Notes: a model not told the origin generated them from the sequence alone. Counted from the first letter of the stretch, positions 15,094 through 24,041 are shown. The stretch: 64,000 bases of DNA from JAJYVT01 sp027339205 (GCA_027339205.1 DAHWOV010000120.1:17604-81603); one strand, 5' to 3'. Program-made: numbers and translations.

Positions 15094-16536
15094 ATGGTGC
15101 AGGCACTCGACGACGACCGCTCTCGCCGCACGCGTCACGGCCCGCTCAGCGGCGCCGGCCCTGGCTTCGGCGAGGGGGAGGACCCCGGTCGACGGGGCGC
15201 CGCCGTCCGTCCGCCGCGGGTTCCGCCGCACGACCTCGACGCAGAGGAGTCCTTGCTCGGCGCGATGCTGCTCTCGAGCGACGCGGTCGCGGCGGCGATC
15301 GAGACTTGCAGCGCGGGCGATTTCTACAAGCCTGCGCATGGCCACATCTTCTCAGCGATCGTCTCGCTGTTCGAAGCGGGCGACCCGGTGGACGCGGTCA
15401 CCGTTGCCGACGAGCTCCGGCGGAGGGGCCAGATCGACCAGGTGGGGGACCCCACCGTGCTCGTGTCGCTCCAGGCCAACACGCCGTCGCTCGCAAATGC
15501 CGGGCACTACGCCCGGATCGTCGAAGAGCACGCGCTGCTGCGTCGGCTGATCGGCGTCGCCGGCGAGCTTGCCGAAATGGGCTACGCGGTTCCCGACGAC
15601 GTGACAGCGACGATCGACGAAGCGGAGCGTCTCGTGTTCGACCTGTCTGAGCGGCGCACCGCCGACTCCGTCGAAGCGCTGCGCAACCTCATCGCTCCGA
15701 GCCTCGACCGGATCGAGGAGCTCTCGAACCGGAGCAGCCGCATCACCGGGGTCGCGACCGGCTACAGCCAGCTCGACGAGATCCTCGCGGGCCTCCAGCC
15801 CGCGAGACTCACGATCGTCGGGGCGAGACCGGCGATGGGCAAGACCAGCTTCGGCTTGGGGGTGCTCGCGCACGTCGGCACCGTGCTCCGCCGGCCCGCG
15901 CTGCTCTTCTCGCTCGAGATGGGACATCTCGAGCTGACGCAGCGCTTGCTCGCATCGGAGGCCCGCGTGGACTCCCAGCGCATGCGCACCGGTCACCTGC
16001 ACGACAGTGACTGGGGCAAGGTCGGCGCCGCGGTGAGCCGACTCAGCGAGTCGACCATCTTCATCGACGAGAACCCGCACCTGACCGTGATGGACATCAG
16101 GGCGCGTGCACGACGGTTGAAGAAGAGCGAAGGGGATCTCGGCCTGGTGGTCGTGGACTACCTCCAGCTCATGACGGGGCGAGGCAGGGCGGAGAACCGC
16201 CAGGTCGAGGTGGCAGAGATCAGCAGGGGGCTCAAGATTCTCGCGAGAGAGCTCGAGTGCCCCGTGGTCGCGCTGTCCCAGCTCTCCCGGAACCTCGAGG
16301 CACGCCAGGACAAGAGGCCGATGCTCTCGGACTTGAGGGAGTCCGGCAGCCTGGAGCAGGACGCCGACGTGGTCCTGTTCATCTACCGCGAGGAGCTGTA
16401 CGACCCGGAGACGCCGATCGACCGGCGGGGTCTCGCCGAGATCATCGTCGCCAAGCACCGCAACGGCCCGACCGGCTCGGCGCACCTGGTCTTCCTCGGC
16501 CAGTACGCGCGCTTCGACAACCTCCAGCAGGTGTAG
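15094..16536 (+). CDS. dnaB: replicative DNA helicase DnaB
   Basis: Hexameric 5'-3' helicase of the replication fork, 480 residues. N-terminal DnaB domain about residues 45-150 (PPHDLDAEESLLGAMLLS), RecA-like ATPase from about 210, with Walker A GARPAMGKTS (243-252), LFSLEM, Walker B LVVVDYLQLM, and RESGSLEQDADVV plus HRNGPTG of the arginine-finger region. It is uninterrupted: no intein is present, unlike some mycobacterial DnaB. The first 40 residues are a non-conserved Arg/Gly-rich lead. A DnaA-box-like array lies upstream. Confidence 0.96.
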   Translation: MVQALDDDRSRRTRHGPLSGAGPGFGEGEDPGRRGAAVRPPRVPPHDLDAEESLLGAMLLSSDAVAAAIETCSAGDFYKPAHGHIFSAIVSLFEAGDPVDAVTVADELRRRGQIDQVGDPTVLVSLQANTPSLANAGHYARIVEEHALLRRLIGVAGELAEMGYAVPDDVTATIDEAERLVFDLSERRTADSVEALRNLIAPSLDRIEELSNRSSRITGVATGYSQLDEILAGLQPARLTIVGARPAMGKTSFGLGVLAHVGTVLRRPALLFSLEMGHLELTQRLLASEARVDSQRMRTGHLHDSDWGKVGAAVSRLSESTIFIDENPHLTVMDIRARARRLKKSEGDLGLVVVDYLQLMTGRGRAENRQVEVAEISRGLKILARELECPVVALSQLSRNLEARQDKRPMLSDLRESGSLEQDADVVLFIYREELYDPETPIDRRGLAEIIVAKHRNGPTGSAHLVFLGQYARFDNLQQV

Positions 16537-16616
16537 CCGAACGCGTTGATCGTCGTCGCTCAGCGCAGCGCGTGCCTCCTCATCCGCACCGACGTTCCCG
16601 GTACGCTCGCCAGGCG

Positions 16617-17084
16617 ATGGCCAATCAACGCAGCGAGATCTCCATGTCCGCCGAGGAGGTGGCCGTCTTCCTCGCCGAGCCCCACATCGCGACGATGTGC
16701 ACCGTCAACTGGGATGGCTCGATCCACGCTGTCGCGATGTGGTACGGCTTTTACGACGGGAAGCTCGCGATGCAGACGAAGGCGAAGTCCCAAAAGGCGC
16801 GCAACGTCATCCGCGACCCGCGCATGACCTGCCTCGTCGCCGCCGGCGAGCGGTACGAGGAGCTGCGGGGTGTCGAGCTGGTGGGCAGGGCGGCGCTGCT
16901 GGACGATCCTGCGCAACTGTTCGCGGTTGGGGTGAGCGTCTTCGACCGGTACGTCGCGCCCTACACCGACGAAGCACGCGGGGCCGTCGAGACGATGCTG
17001 CGGAAGCGGGTGGCGTTCGTCCTGAACGTCGAGCGCACCGTGAGCTGGGACCACCGCAAGCTCGCCATGGCTGAGCCGGGGTGA
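16617..17084 (+). CDS. pyridoxamine-5'-phosphate-oxidase-fold protein (FMN/F420 type)
   Basis: 155 residues with the split-barrel flavin-binding fold: MSAEEVAVFLAEPHIATMCTVNWDGSIHAVAMWYGFYDGKLAMQTKAKSQKARNVIRDPRMTCLV is the usual PPOX pattern of sheet, W-Y-x-F/Y, and a basic KARN helix contacting the phosphate. Substrate cannot be read from the sequence; actinobacterial members use F420 or FMN. No strong Shine-Dalgarno precedes ATG 16617. It follows dnaB by 80 bases. Confidence 0.85.
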   Translation: MANQRSEISMSAEEVAVFLAEPHIATMCTVNWDGSIHAVAMWYGFYDGKLAMQTKAKSQKARNVIRDPRMTCLVAAGERYEELRGVELVGRAALLDDPAQLFAVGVSVFDRYVAPYTDEARGAVETMLRKRVAFVLNVERTVSWDHRKLAMAEPG

Positions 17085-17176
17085 TGGAGCTAGGCCCCGG
17101 GCGGGGCTGGGCTGACGCATCACATCTGCAGGGGCCTTCTCGCCAGGCGCCCGCCGTCGCACGGGAGCAGGCAGGC

Positions 17177-17722
17177 TCAGCGCGCCGCGGCGTTCCCCCT
17201 CTTCACCTCGGACGAGTGCTTCCCTGCCATGGCACGCCCGTTCCTCGCCTTGGGCACCTGCCTCGCGTGCCCCTTGGCTCTCTGCTCCCGGCGCGCGGCC
17301 CGGCGCCCCGCGAGCGAGCTCGCCGTGAGCGTGAGCCCGATCCCGAAGAGCCAGACGTCCTTTGCCAACGCGGTGCCCTCCTTGCTCGGTCGGACGCTGC
17401 CCTCCTGCCGCATCCCCGGCGTGTTGAGGTACAAGCCGAGCAGCCCCCCAGCGAAGGAGGTGAGCGCCAGGCCGGCCAACCCGTCGCCGACGACCACAGG
17501 CATGAGGAGCGCGCCGCCGAGGGCCACTTCTGCTCCGGCGAGCGCCTTGCCGAACTGCTCGGGCGGAGCTGACTCGAGGAAGGGGTACGCCCCCGCGGCA
17601 AAGCCGTGCAGTTGGTGGTGGGTCTCCTTGTCCGCCTGCAGCTTGTTGAGCCCGGAGTTGAGGATGAAGGCACCGGCCGCCAGCCGGATTGGGACGTTGG
17701 AAAGTCGTGAACGGTGTCTCAC
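17177..17722 (-). CDS. DoxX-like membrane protein, unknown function
   Basis: 181 residues. RLAAGAFILNSGLNKL at the start, a loop with HGFAAGAYPFLES, then GKALAGAEVALGGALLMPVVVGDGLAGLALTSFAGGLLGLY and a last hydrophobic stretch near residue 125-138 give about four membrane segments in DoxX-like arrangement. The C-terminal 40 residues are strongly basic. GTG start at 17722. Function unknown; DoxX relatives are linked to respiratory or redox complexes in some bacteria, which is not evidence here. Confidence 0.7.
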   Translation of the reverse strand: MRHRSRLSNVPIRLAAGAFILNSGLNKLQADKETHHQLHGFAAGAYPFLESAPPEQFGKALAGAEVALGGALLMPVVVGDGLAGLALTSFAGGLLGLYLNTPGMRQEGSVRPSKEGTALAKDVWLFGIGLTLTASSLAGRRAARREQRAKGHARQVPKARNGRAMAGKHSSEVKRGNAAAR

Positions 17723-17774
17723 GTGCTCAGGCTACCCGGCGCTTCCAGTTGCTACACCCGGTTGACCGCCGCAC

Positions 17775-18440
17775 TCAGGGGATCACGACGACTCGGGTGA
17801 AGCGTACGGTCTTTTGGCCTGGGTTCCCGTACGCGTACGGCCTGTCGGTGGGCAGCCGCAGGTGCTCACCCTCGTCGAGGGTGTAGGCAGCGTCACCGAC
17901 CTCGGCGACGAGCCTGCCGGCGTGCACGAGGAGGAGCTCCTCGCTCCCCGGCGGATCCGCTTCGGCCTCGTAGCGCGCGCCGGGGGCAAGCTCCCAGTAC
18001 CAGAGCTCGACGACCCGTGCGGATGAACGTGAGTCCAAGAGCCGAGCAGCGCTGCCGCGGCCGTCTTCCCAGACCGGCTCCACCGAGCGCGTCGCTTCGG
18101 GGGTGAGCGGGGGGACGGGAGGGACGGCGACGAGCGTTGCGAAGTCGACGTCCAGTGCTCGGGCCAGCTTGTCGAGCGTCCCGAGACTGACGTTGGTCTC
18201 GCCAGCTTCGAGCATCGTGATCATCCTCCGGCTCACGCCGGACCGGGCGCTCAGCTCGTCGAGCGTCAAGCGCAGGGCGAGCCGGCGTGTCCGCACCCTG
18301 CCGCCGATCGCGTTGAACAAGTCCGTGGGGGACGACTGTGGCGGAGCCCCAGCGGGGCGCGTCGGGATGCCGCGTGGCGGCGGTCCGGGAGGGGGAGCCC
18401 CAGGCTCGCCGCGTGGGCGTCGACCGCGTCCGGACGGCAT
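17775..18440 (-). CDS. XRE-family regulator with C-terminal cupin domain
   Basis: 221 residues. A Pro/Arg-rich lead (1-38) is followed by a helix-turn-helix (about 45-100: RVRTRRLALRLTLDELSARSGVSRRMITMLEAGETNVSLGTLDKLARALDVD) and a cupin-2 barrel (about 145-221: ELAPGARYEAEADPPGSEELLLVHAGRL...EGEHLRLPTDRPYAYGNPG). This architecture usually represses a divergent or neighbouring transporter or metabolic gene in response to a small ligand. Its start is 78 bases from the divergent EamA transporter, with a palindrome between. A TATATT box lies 8 bases before the ATG, suggesting a leaderless transcript. Confidence 0.88.
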   Translation of the reverse strand: MPSGRGRRPRGEPGAPPPGPPPRGIPTRPAGAPPQSSPTDLFNAIGGRVRTRRLALRLTLDELSARSGVSRRMITMLEAGETNVSLGTLDKLARALDVDFATLVAVPPVPPLTPEATRSVEPVWEDGRGSAARLLDSRSSARVVELWYWELAPGARYEAEADPPGSEELLLVHAGRLVAEVGDAAYTLDEGEHLRLPTDRPYAYGNPGQKTVRFTRVVVIP

Positions 18441-18448
18441 CAGAGGGC

Positions 18449-18474
18449 AATATACTGCATTGCAGAATACTGCA
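18449..18474. promoter_or_regulatory. shared promoter/operator between the XRE-cupin and EamA genes
   Basis: A perfect dyad ctgca-t-tgcag (18455-18465) is embedded in two direct copies of atactgca (18452-18459 and 18467-18474). On the plus strand TATACT (18451-18456) is a good -10 box for the transporter; on the minus strand TATATT (18454-18449) serves the regulator. Overlap of dyad and both -10 boxes fits repression of both genes by the regulator. Binding is inferred. Confidence 0.65.
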
Positions 18475-18517
18475 CGCCGGGCCGATGGTCGCGGGCTGGA
18501 CGGATGGAGGAACGAGG

Positions 18518-19525
18518 ATGGTGAGCGAGCTGCGCCGGCGACCGAGGATGGTCGCGGTCGTACTGCTCCTCCTCGCCTCGGCGATCTGGGGCTCGACGTT
18601 CGTCGTCGTGAAGCAAACGATCATCCATACGCCCGTACTGGACTTTCTGGCTTGGCGCTTCATCCTGGCCGGCCTGCTGCTCACGGTGCTGCGCCCCCGC
18701 GCCCTCGTGAGGCTCGGACGGCGCGGTTGGCGTCATGGGGTGCTCCTCGGCGCCGCACTTGCCGGCGGCTACATGGCCCAGACGTTTGGGCTCGAGCACA
18801 CGCCTGCGGCGGTCTCCGGGTTCCTCACCGGGTTGCAGGTCGTGTTCACGCCGGTCATCGGGTGGATGGTGCTGCGCCACCAGCCCGGGAGACGAACCTG
18901 GAGCGCTGTGGCTGTCGCCACTGCCGGACTGGCGGTGATGACTCTCCGGGGCGCACCCTTCGGGGTCGGTGAGGCCCTCACCATCGTCTCGGCAGCCCTC
19001 TTTGCGCTTCAGATCGTCGGGCTCGAACGGTGGACGTCGACCGGGAACGCCTACGGGCTCGCGGCCGTCGAGCTCATCACGATCGGCGCGATCTCGTTGG
19101 TCGCCGCGGCGCCGAGCGGCGTCGGGCTGCCCCAGTCGCCCGCGATCTGGGGAGCCGTCGTGCTCACCGCCGTCGCAGCGACGGCCTTCGCGTTCGTCGT
19201 GCAGACCTGGGCGCAATCGCATCTCTCGGCGACGTCGGCAGCCGTGGTGTTCACGACCGAGCCGGTCTTCGCTGCCATCTTCGCGTGGATGTCAGGGGAG
19301 CGCCTTGGTTGGGCGCTCGTCATCGGCGGCGCGCTCGTCGTCCTGGCGATGTTGGTCATGGGCGTCGGCGGGGGAGACGACGAGGCGGCCCCGTCGACGC
19401 GGGCGGCGCCTGCACCGCCGGCCTTGCTCGCGGCACCTGCGAGAACGGCCGCCGCGAACGTCAGGGAGCACGACGACGCGTGCGACGATGATCCCCAGCT
19501 CGACTGCGGCTCAGTGGCGGTGTGA
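18518..19525 (+). CDS. EamA/DMT family transporter
   Basis: 335 residues with ten hydrophobic segments in two EamA repeats: repeat one begins VVLLLLASAIWGSTFVVVK and contains FLAWRFILAGLLL; repeat two begins VGEALTIVSAALFALQIVGL and ends SAAVVFTTEPVFAAIFAWMSGERL. These are drug/metabolite exporters of the inner membrane; substrate unknown. ATG 18518 follows GGAGGAACGAGG. The last 45 residues are an Ala/Asp-rich cytoplasmic tail. It is divergent from the XRE-cupin regulator, its probable controller. Confidence 0.88.
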   Translation: MVSELRRRPRMVAVVLLLLASAIWGSTFVVVKQTIIHTPVLDFLAWRFILAGLLLTVLRPRALVRLGRRGWRHGVLLGAALAGGYMAQTFGLEHTPAAVSGFLTGLQVVFTPVIGWMVLRHQPGRRTWSAVAVATAGLAVMTLRGAPFGVGEALTIVSAALFALQIVGLERWTSTGNAYGLAAVELITIGAISLVAAAPSGVGLPQSPAIWGAVVLTAVAATAFAFVVQTWAQSHLSATSAAVVFTTEPVFAAIFAWMSGERLGWALVIGGALVVLAMLVMGVGGGDDEAAPSTRAAPAPPALLAAPARTAAANVREHDDACDDDPQLDCGSVAV

Positions 19526-19603
19526 ACCGGGGTGTTTGGCCGGCACCGCGGGTGGTATGGATGTACGTGCATCAGCGAACGCGTCGATTCAATGGAGGCA
19601 ACC

Positions 19604-19696
19604 ATGGGCAAAGAGGCACGGTTGGGACTTCTCCTCGGAGCGACGGCATGCCTCTTGGCGGTGCTCGTCGACTGGGTGGTGCAGGAGCTCACCTAG
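19604..19696 (+). CDS. 30-residue single-span membrane peptide
   Basis: Short gene: MGKEARLGLLLGATACLLAV then LVDWVVQELT. ATG 19604 is preceded by GGAGG with ideal 6-base spacing, and the peptide is a charged N-terminus, one hydrophobic helix of about 18 residues and an acidic end, so it looks like a genuine small membrane protein. No family recognised. It lies 78 bases after the EamA gene and before a 27-bp repeat pair. Confidence 0.55.
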   Translation: MGKEARLGLLLGATACLLAVLVDWVVQELT

Positions 19697-19756
19697 CCCT
19701 TGCAAAGAGACCGTGGGCTCGAGGAGCCGATAGCAGAAGAGACCCGGACCGGGCGT

Positions 19757-19810
19757 GAATCTCCTGGTCCGGGCACTCCGCTCGAATCTCCTGGTCCGGG
19801 CACTCTGCTC
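19757..19810. repeat. 27-bp direct tandem repeat x2
   Basis: Two adjacent 27-base copies (19757-19783 and 19784-19810) differ by one base (c/t). They lie in the convergent spacer between the 30-residue peptide gene and the hydrolase. An additional partial match (cccggaccggg) precedes them. Confidence 0.9.
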
Positions 19811-19853
19811 GCCTGGGCGGCCGTCGAGCTCTTCTCAGAAGCGGTGCTGGTGC

Positions 19854-20522
19854 TCAATCGGATCGTGCGTGCACCAGCGTGAAGGTCGAAGTGAGCCACT
19901 CGGCGATGGCGTTTGCCGCGTCGGCGACGTGGTTCCGCAGTCCGTGGTCCCCTCGCTCTAGCCACACGTGGGTGACCGCGCCCGGGATGGCTGCCGTCGC
20001 CTCCTCGAGCTCGGACGGGTTGGCGAAGGCGTCGCGGGTCCCTGACACGAAGAGACAGGGAACCTCGATCGCTGGGAAGTGGCTCGTGCGGAGCTGCCCG
20101 GGACGTCCGGGAGGGTGGAGCGGGTAGCTCACAAGAGCGAGGCCTGCGGCGGGCAGACCCTCTGCGACCACCTGGGAGCAGATCCGTCCGCCCATGGACC
20201 TGCCTCCGAGGACGAGGTGGCAAGCGCCCGTCCCCAGACGCTCTGCAAGCGCGTCCGCACGCTCGCGGACGCTCGCTTCAAGAACGGCGGGGGCGTCCGG
20301 ACGTCGGCGGCCCGCCAGTCGATAGGGAAAGTCCATCCGATCGACCGCGACCCCGGTCCTCGCGACCGTTTCGGCGAGTGACACGAAGGCTGGGTTGTCT
20401 GCGGCGCCACCCGCCCCGGGGGCGAGAAGGACGCCCGCGACGCGTGCATGCGCTCTCGGTTCGCCCCGCGGACGCCCACCAGCCACCGCGGTGACCGTAG
20501 CGAGCGGGACCCGGCGGCGCAC
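19854..20522 (-). CDS. alpha/beta hydrolase (Tex30/KANL3-like)
   Basis: 222 residues. Nucleophile elbow GGRSMGG about residue 106-112, acid in LFVSGTRDAFANP, and histidine in WLERGDHGLRN, the complete catalytic triad of this hydrolase group; GVLLAPGAGGAADNPAF supplies the oxyanion loop. The substrate is unknown. Start at 20522 is the first codon of the open frame with no clear Shine-Dalgarno. Stands alone, convergent with the upstream small gene and divergent from the CWB2 protein. Confidence 0.82.
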   Translation of the reverse strand: MRRRVPLATVTAVAGGRPRGEPRAHARVAGVLLAPGAGGAADNPAFVSLAETVARTGVAVDRMDFPYRLAGRRRPDAPAVLEASVRERADALAERLGTGACHLVLGGRSMGGRICSQVVAEGLPAAGLALVSYPLHPPGRPGQLRTSHFPAIEVPCLFVSGTRDAFANPSELEEATAAIPGAVTHVWLERGDHGLRNHVADAANAIAEWLTSTFTLVHARSD

Positions 20523-20642
20523 TTCGACTTGCGAGCCAACATCTTGCAGCAGTAGCGTTATGAGTGATCGCTGGTCCGGGTTGTGCCCCGGAGGGGGCTC
20601 AGCGGGCGGAGCAGGGCCTAGGGATGGGAAGGGGATGGACCA

Positions 20643-23384
20643 GTGAGAAGACGTTTCTTCGCGCCCGCGCGCGTCTTTGCGGCAGTCGGGCTTTCAATTG
20701 TTGCGACCGTTCTCGCAGCCGGTCTGCTCGCGGGATCGACGCCCGCCGGAGCCACAACAGCGCCGACCGGCTCGATCTCGGCAACAAGTTGGCCTCCGGT
20801 CGCTTCGACCGGGCAAGGGATGCCGGCCGGCTCGCTCACGATCAAGCTCAGTGCGGCCGGTTCCCTGCCGACAGGGTCGACGCTCGCTCTGTGGGTGTCG
20901 CCGTCAACAGGAGCAACTCGCATTGACTGGGACACGTTTAATATTTCATCTCACACAGTGAGTATTGTGAAGTCTGGGGCAACTTCGACACAGTTGGACA
21001 TCGAGCTCGGCGCTAAGGCGTCAAATACGTCTGCGACGATCCAGATCACTGACATCACTTACACAACCCATGGTGCAGTTGGGGATGCCATTGTTACGGC
21101 CCAGATGTCGAATCACGTCACGTTCTCTCCGTCGACGGCGAAGAACGGCACGATCGTGCAGACACCGCCCAAGGCGCCCACGATCGCGGTCACTTCCGGC
21201 GGCCAGCCCAAGATCGCGTTGGGCGCGACTGGAGCAGCTGCAAGCAACTGGACGGTGGCCATGTCGGGGGACAGCAGCTCGGGGAGCGGGTGGACCGCGG
21301 GCAGCAAGCTCACGCTCACGGTGGCACCTCCGTCGGGGAACAACTGCGCGGGTGGCGCCTACCTGTACTTCGCTGCCGTTCCGACCGTCACGCTCGGTAC
21401 GGTGACGGGGACGAGCGCGACAACAGAAGCGACCCCCACTCCGACGTTTTCGGCATCGCTTGCCAACGGCGGGACGTGCACAGCGACGAAACCCGACGAG
21501 CTGCTGCTCACCTTCACGAGCAGTCTCTACTTCGATGCCACTGGCCCGGGCGCGGTGGACGTCACGATCAGCGGCATCAAGTACGCGCTGGGAGCGACAG
21601 CGTCGGCGATGGGGACCGGCGACGTGGGTGTGAGCGCGTCGTTCTCCGCGACGCCGTCATCTGTCGATACGATCGGTGCATCGAATGCGAGCATCGAGGG
21701 GACAACGGCGACGGGTTCCACATCTCCGACATCCAACCAGCCGGGCTCCACAGCTCCGGCGTCAGGCGGGACATCGCTTGTGGTGAAGACCAGCACATTG
21801 CCTGTGCAGGTGCTGCCGGCGGCATTCGACGTGCCGCTCAGCCCGGTGGAAGTGCTCGGGACCGCGGCGGTCCCTGTGCCCGTCGGCTACGTCTGCCTCA
21901 GCCTTTCCGCAGGTACCTTCAACACGTCGGGGAGCGCTCCCGCGGTCTCGACGGTCTCGGGGAATGGTTCGGCCAGCGCGAGCGCCGCCTACCAGGGTGA
22001 GAGCGCGACAGGCGCCTCAGCGGTCGAGTTCGAGGTCCTGAAGGCGTCGACGACCGCCGGCGGGTACTCCGTCTCGGGTCTTGCGGTCAACGCGCCAACA
22101 GCCCAGGGCTCCGTCGACCTCGAGGTCCGCTACGGGACGAGCCCGAGCTGCGCGTCGGACACTGGACGTGCCGGCTCGTCGCAGGTGCTGACGGTGAGCG
22201 CGACACCGGTGACTCGGATCTACGGCCCGACACCGGACGCGACCGCTGCGGCGGAGCTCGAGCACCAGTTCGATGCGCAAGCCACAGCATGCCCGGGCCG
22301 TCCCGGTGACCGCCCCGTCGTGCTTGCGACGGACGCGCGCTATCCCGACGCCCTGGCGAGCGCCTACCTCGCGAGCTCCCTGGGCACTGGCGAGCTGCTG
22401 ACGCCTACCGGGTCTCTGTCCGCGCCGGCGAAGGACGCCATCCAGCTCGAGGGGATCACGCAGGTGTTCATCGTCGGTGGGCCGCTCGCAGTGAGCCCTG
22501 CCGTCGCGCAGCAGCTCGAGTCGATGCTTGCGTACGACTGCGGTGGGACGACGCCCCTCACATCCGCAGGCCCTGTGCACATCCAGGTGACGCGGATCGG
22601 CGGGACCACCGAGTACGACACCGCGCAGTGGGTCGCCGAGTACCCGACAGCCGGCGGGATCGGGTCGCTGGACGTCACGGGAGCCTACGAGGGGACCAAT
22701 CGGACAGGGGGGTCGGGGCACTACAACGGCACGTCGGGCAACGGCTCGGCTGCCCCGTCCACGTCCTCTGCGATCCCGACGGCGATCGTGGCGACCGGGC
22801 ACTCGTTCCAGGATGCAGAGTCTGCGAGCGTGCTCTCGTACTCGGAACGGCTCCCGATCCTCCTCACCGCGCCCGCCACGTTGTCGCTCCAGGTGTCGTC
22901 GGCGATCAGCGATCTCGGCATCAAGCAGGTCATCGTGATGGGCGGACCCCTCGCGGTGTCGGATGAGGCGGTGCAGTCGCTCAAGGAGCTCGGGGTGTCG
23001 GTCCTGCGCATCGCGGGCGAGTCCGCAACCGGCACGGCGGCTCAGCTCGCACAGTTCGAGATGGGGTCGGCAGCGGGGCACCTCGGCATCGGGTGGAGCG
23101 GCAGTGGGAGCGTGACCGTGGCCCGGGGTGACTTCTTCACTGACGGGCTGGCGGGCGCGCTCGTCGCGGCAGGCGCCGGTCGGTCCAACACGCACGCGCC
23201 GCAGCCGCTTCTCCTCTGCACAAGCCCTTCGGTCGTGGGGAGACCGCTCTCGACGCTCCTGGTCGCTGCCGGACGCACAGGGATCGACGGGAACTCCGCA
23301 GACCGGGTCGACAGCTTGACGATCCTCGGCGGCCCCGACGCGGTGAGCCCCTCGATCGTCACGACAATGATCCGGGACCTCTGA
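20643..23384 (+). CDS. large exported protein with cell-wall-binding (CWB2) repeats
   Basis: 913 residues. Signal peptide with basic RRRFF start, hydrophobic FAAVGLSIVATVLAAGLLAG and likely cleavage after AGA near residue 38. Residues about 40-520 are Ser/Thr/Gly-rich beta material with no recognised fold. The C-terminal part holds three CWB2 repeats: about 530-625 (VFIVGGPLAVSPAV), 655-795 (VIVMGGPLAVSDEAVQSL, VLRIAGES) and 805-913 (LTILGGPDAVSPSIV). CWB2 modules anchor proteins to anionic wall polymers, so this is a candidate surface or S-layer-like protein. GTG start with GGGAAGGGGA upstream. Bases about 20920-21120 are clearly AT-richer than neighbours. Confidence 0.85.
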   Translation: MRRRFFAPARVFAAVGLSIVATVLAAGLLAGSTPAGATTAPTGSISATSWPPVASTGQGMPAGSLTIKLSAAGSLPTGSTLALWVSPSTGATRIDWDTFNISSHTVSIVKSGATSTQLDIELGAKASNTSATIQITDITYTTHGAVGDAIVTAQMSNHVTFSPSTAKNGTIVQTPPKAPTIAVTSGGQPKIALGATGAAASNWTVAMSGDSSSGSGWTAGSKLTLTVAPPSGNNCAGGAYLYFAAVPTVTLGTVTGTSATTEATPTPTFSASLANGGTCTATKPDELLLTFTSSLYFDATGPGAVDVTISGIKYALGATASAMGTGDVGVSASFSATPSSVDTIGASNASIEGTTATGSTSPTSNQPGSTAPASGGTSLVVKTSTLPVQVLPAAFDVPLSPVEVLGTAAVPVPVGYVCLSLSAGTFNTSGSAPAVSTVSGNGSASASAAYQGESATGASAVEFEVLKASTTAGGYSVSGLAVNAPTAQGSVDLEVRYGTSPSCASDTGRAGSSQVLTVSATPVTRIYGPTPDATAAAELEHQFDAQATACPGRPGDRPVVLATDARYPDALASAYLASSLGTGELLTPTGSLSAPAKDAIQLEGITQVFIVGGPLAVSPAVAQQLESMLAYDCGGTTPLTSAGPVHIQVTRIGGTTEYDTAQWVAEYPTAGGIGSLDVTGAYEGTNRTGGSGHYNGTSGNGSAAPSTSSAIPTAIVATGHSFQDAESASVLSYSERLPILLTAPATLSLQVSSAISDLGIKQVIVMGGPLAVSDEAVQSLKELGVSVLRIAGESATGTAAQLAQFEMGSAAGHLGIGWSGSGSVTVARGDFFTDGLAGALVAAGAGRSNTHAPQPLLLCTSPSVVGRPLSTLLVAAGRTGIDGNSADRVDSLTILGGPDAVSPSIVTTMIRDL

Positions 23385-23432
23385 GCGAGCGGGTCCGCCG
23401 AGCGCCCCTCCAACGACCCAGCGACGTCGCCG

Positions 23433-23984
23433 TCAGCGGCCCAGGTGCTCGATGACCTCGGCGAAGGGAAGGGCGAGGAGCAGGTGGCCGGGCAACAGCA
23501 GCTTCGACCTCCGCAGGCCGCTCCCGACCACCACGCGCGGATGGCGCGCGACCGCCCCGTCGACGAGCACCGGCCATCCGGCGGGCAGGCCGATCGGCGT
23601 GATGCCGCCGTGCTCCATGCCGGTCTCGACGACCGCGGCGTCCGTGGGCGCAAAGGAGACCTTCCGGGCGTCGAGGTGGCGGCGAACGACGCCGTTGACG
23701 TCCGCTCGAGTCGACGCCAGCACGACGCAGGCGGCGCGGCGCGTCGCGCCCTGGCGGCGGGCAGCCACCACGACGCAGTTCGCGCTCTCCTCGGCGCGCA
23801 CCCCGTACCGCTCGCAGAAGGCCGCCGTGTCGGCGACGGCGGGGTCGATCTCGGCGACGCCGACGAGGTCTCGGTCTCGCAGCTTCGACAACGCGGCGTG
23901 GACGGTCACGCCGAGGAGATCAGGACGGTCGAGCGCCCGATGGAGCTCGAGTCGTCCGACGGTGGCCCTCGGGTGGTCTTTCAT
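23433..23984 (-). CDS. YbaK/ProX-type aminoacyl-tRNA deacylase domain protein
   Basis: 183 residues, single YbaK/EbsC domain. Visible are CVVVAARRQGATRRAACVVLASTRADVNGVVRRHLDARKVSFA and the conserved GGITPIGLPAGWPVLVDGAV, which lines the editing pocket; residues ARKVSF include the lysine that binds the tRNA end in relatives. Members hydrolyse mischarged Ala/Cys-tRNA(Pro) in trans. N-terminal 50 residues are family-typical. No neighbour suggests a more specific role. Confidence 0.82.
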   Translation of the reverse strand: MKDHPRATVGRLELHRALDRPDLLGVTVHAALSKLRDRDLVGVAEIDPAVADTAAFCERYGVRAEESANCVVVAARRQGATRRAACVVLASTRADVNGVVRRHLDARKVSFAPTDAAVVETGMEHGGITPIGLPAGWPVLVDGAVARHPRVVVGSGLRRSKLLLPGHLLLALPFAEVIEHLGR

Positions 23985-24041
23985 CGGCTGAGCCTATGGC
24001 GCCTATGGCCAAGAAGTCGTCGAGCAGGATCCTCTGGCCCG

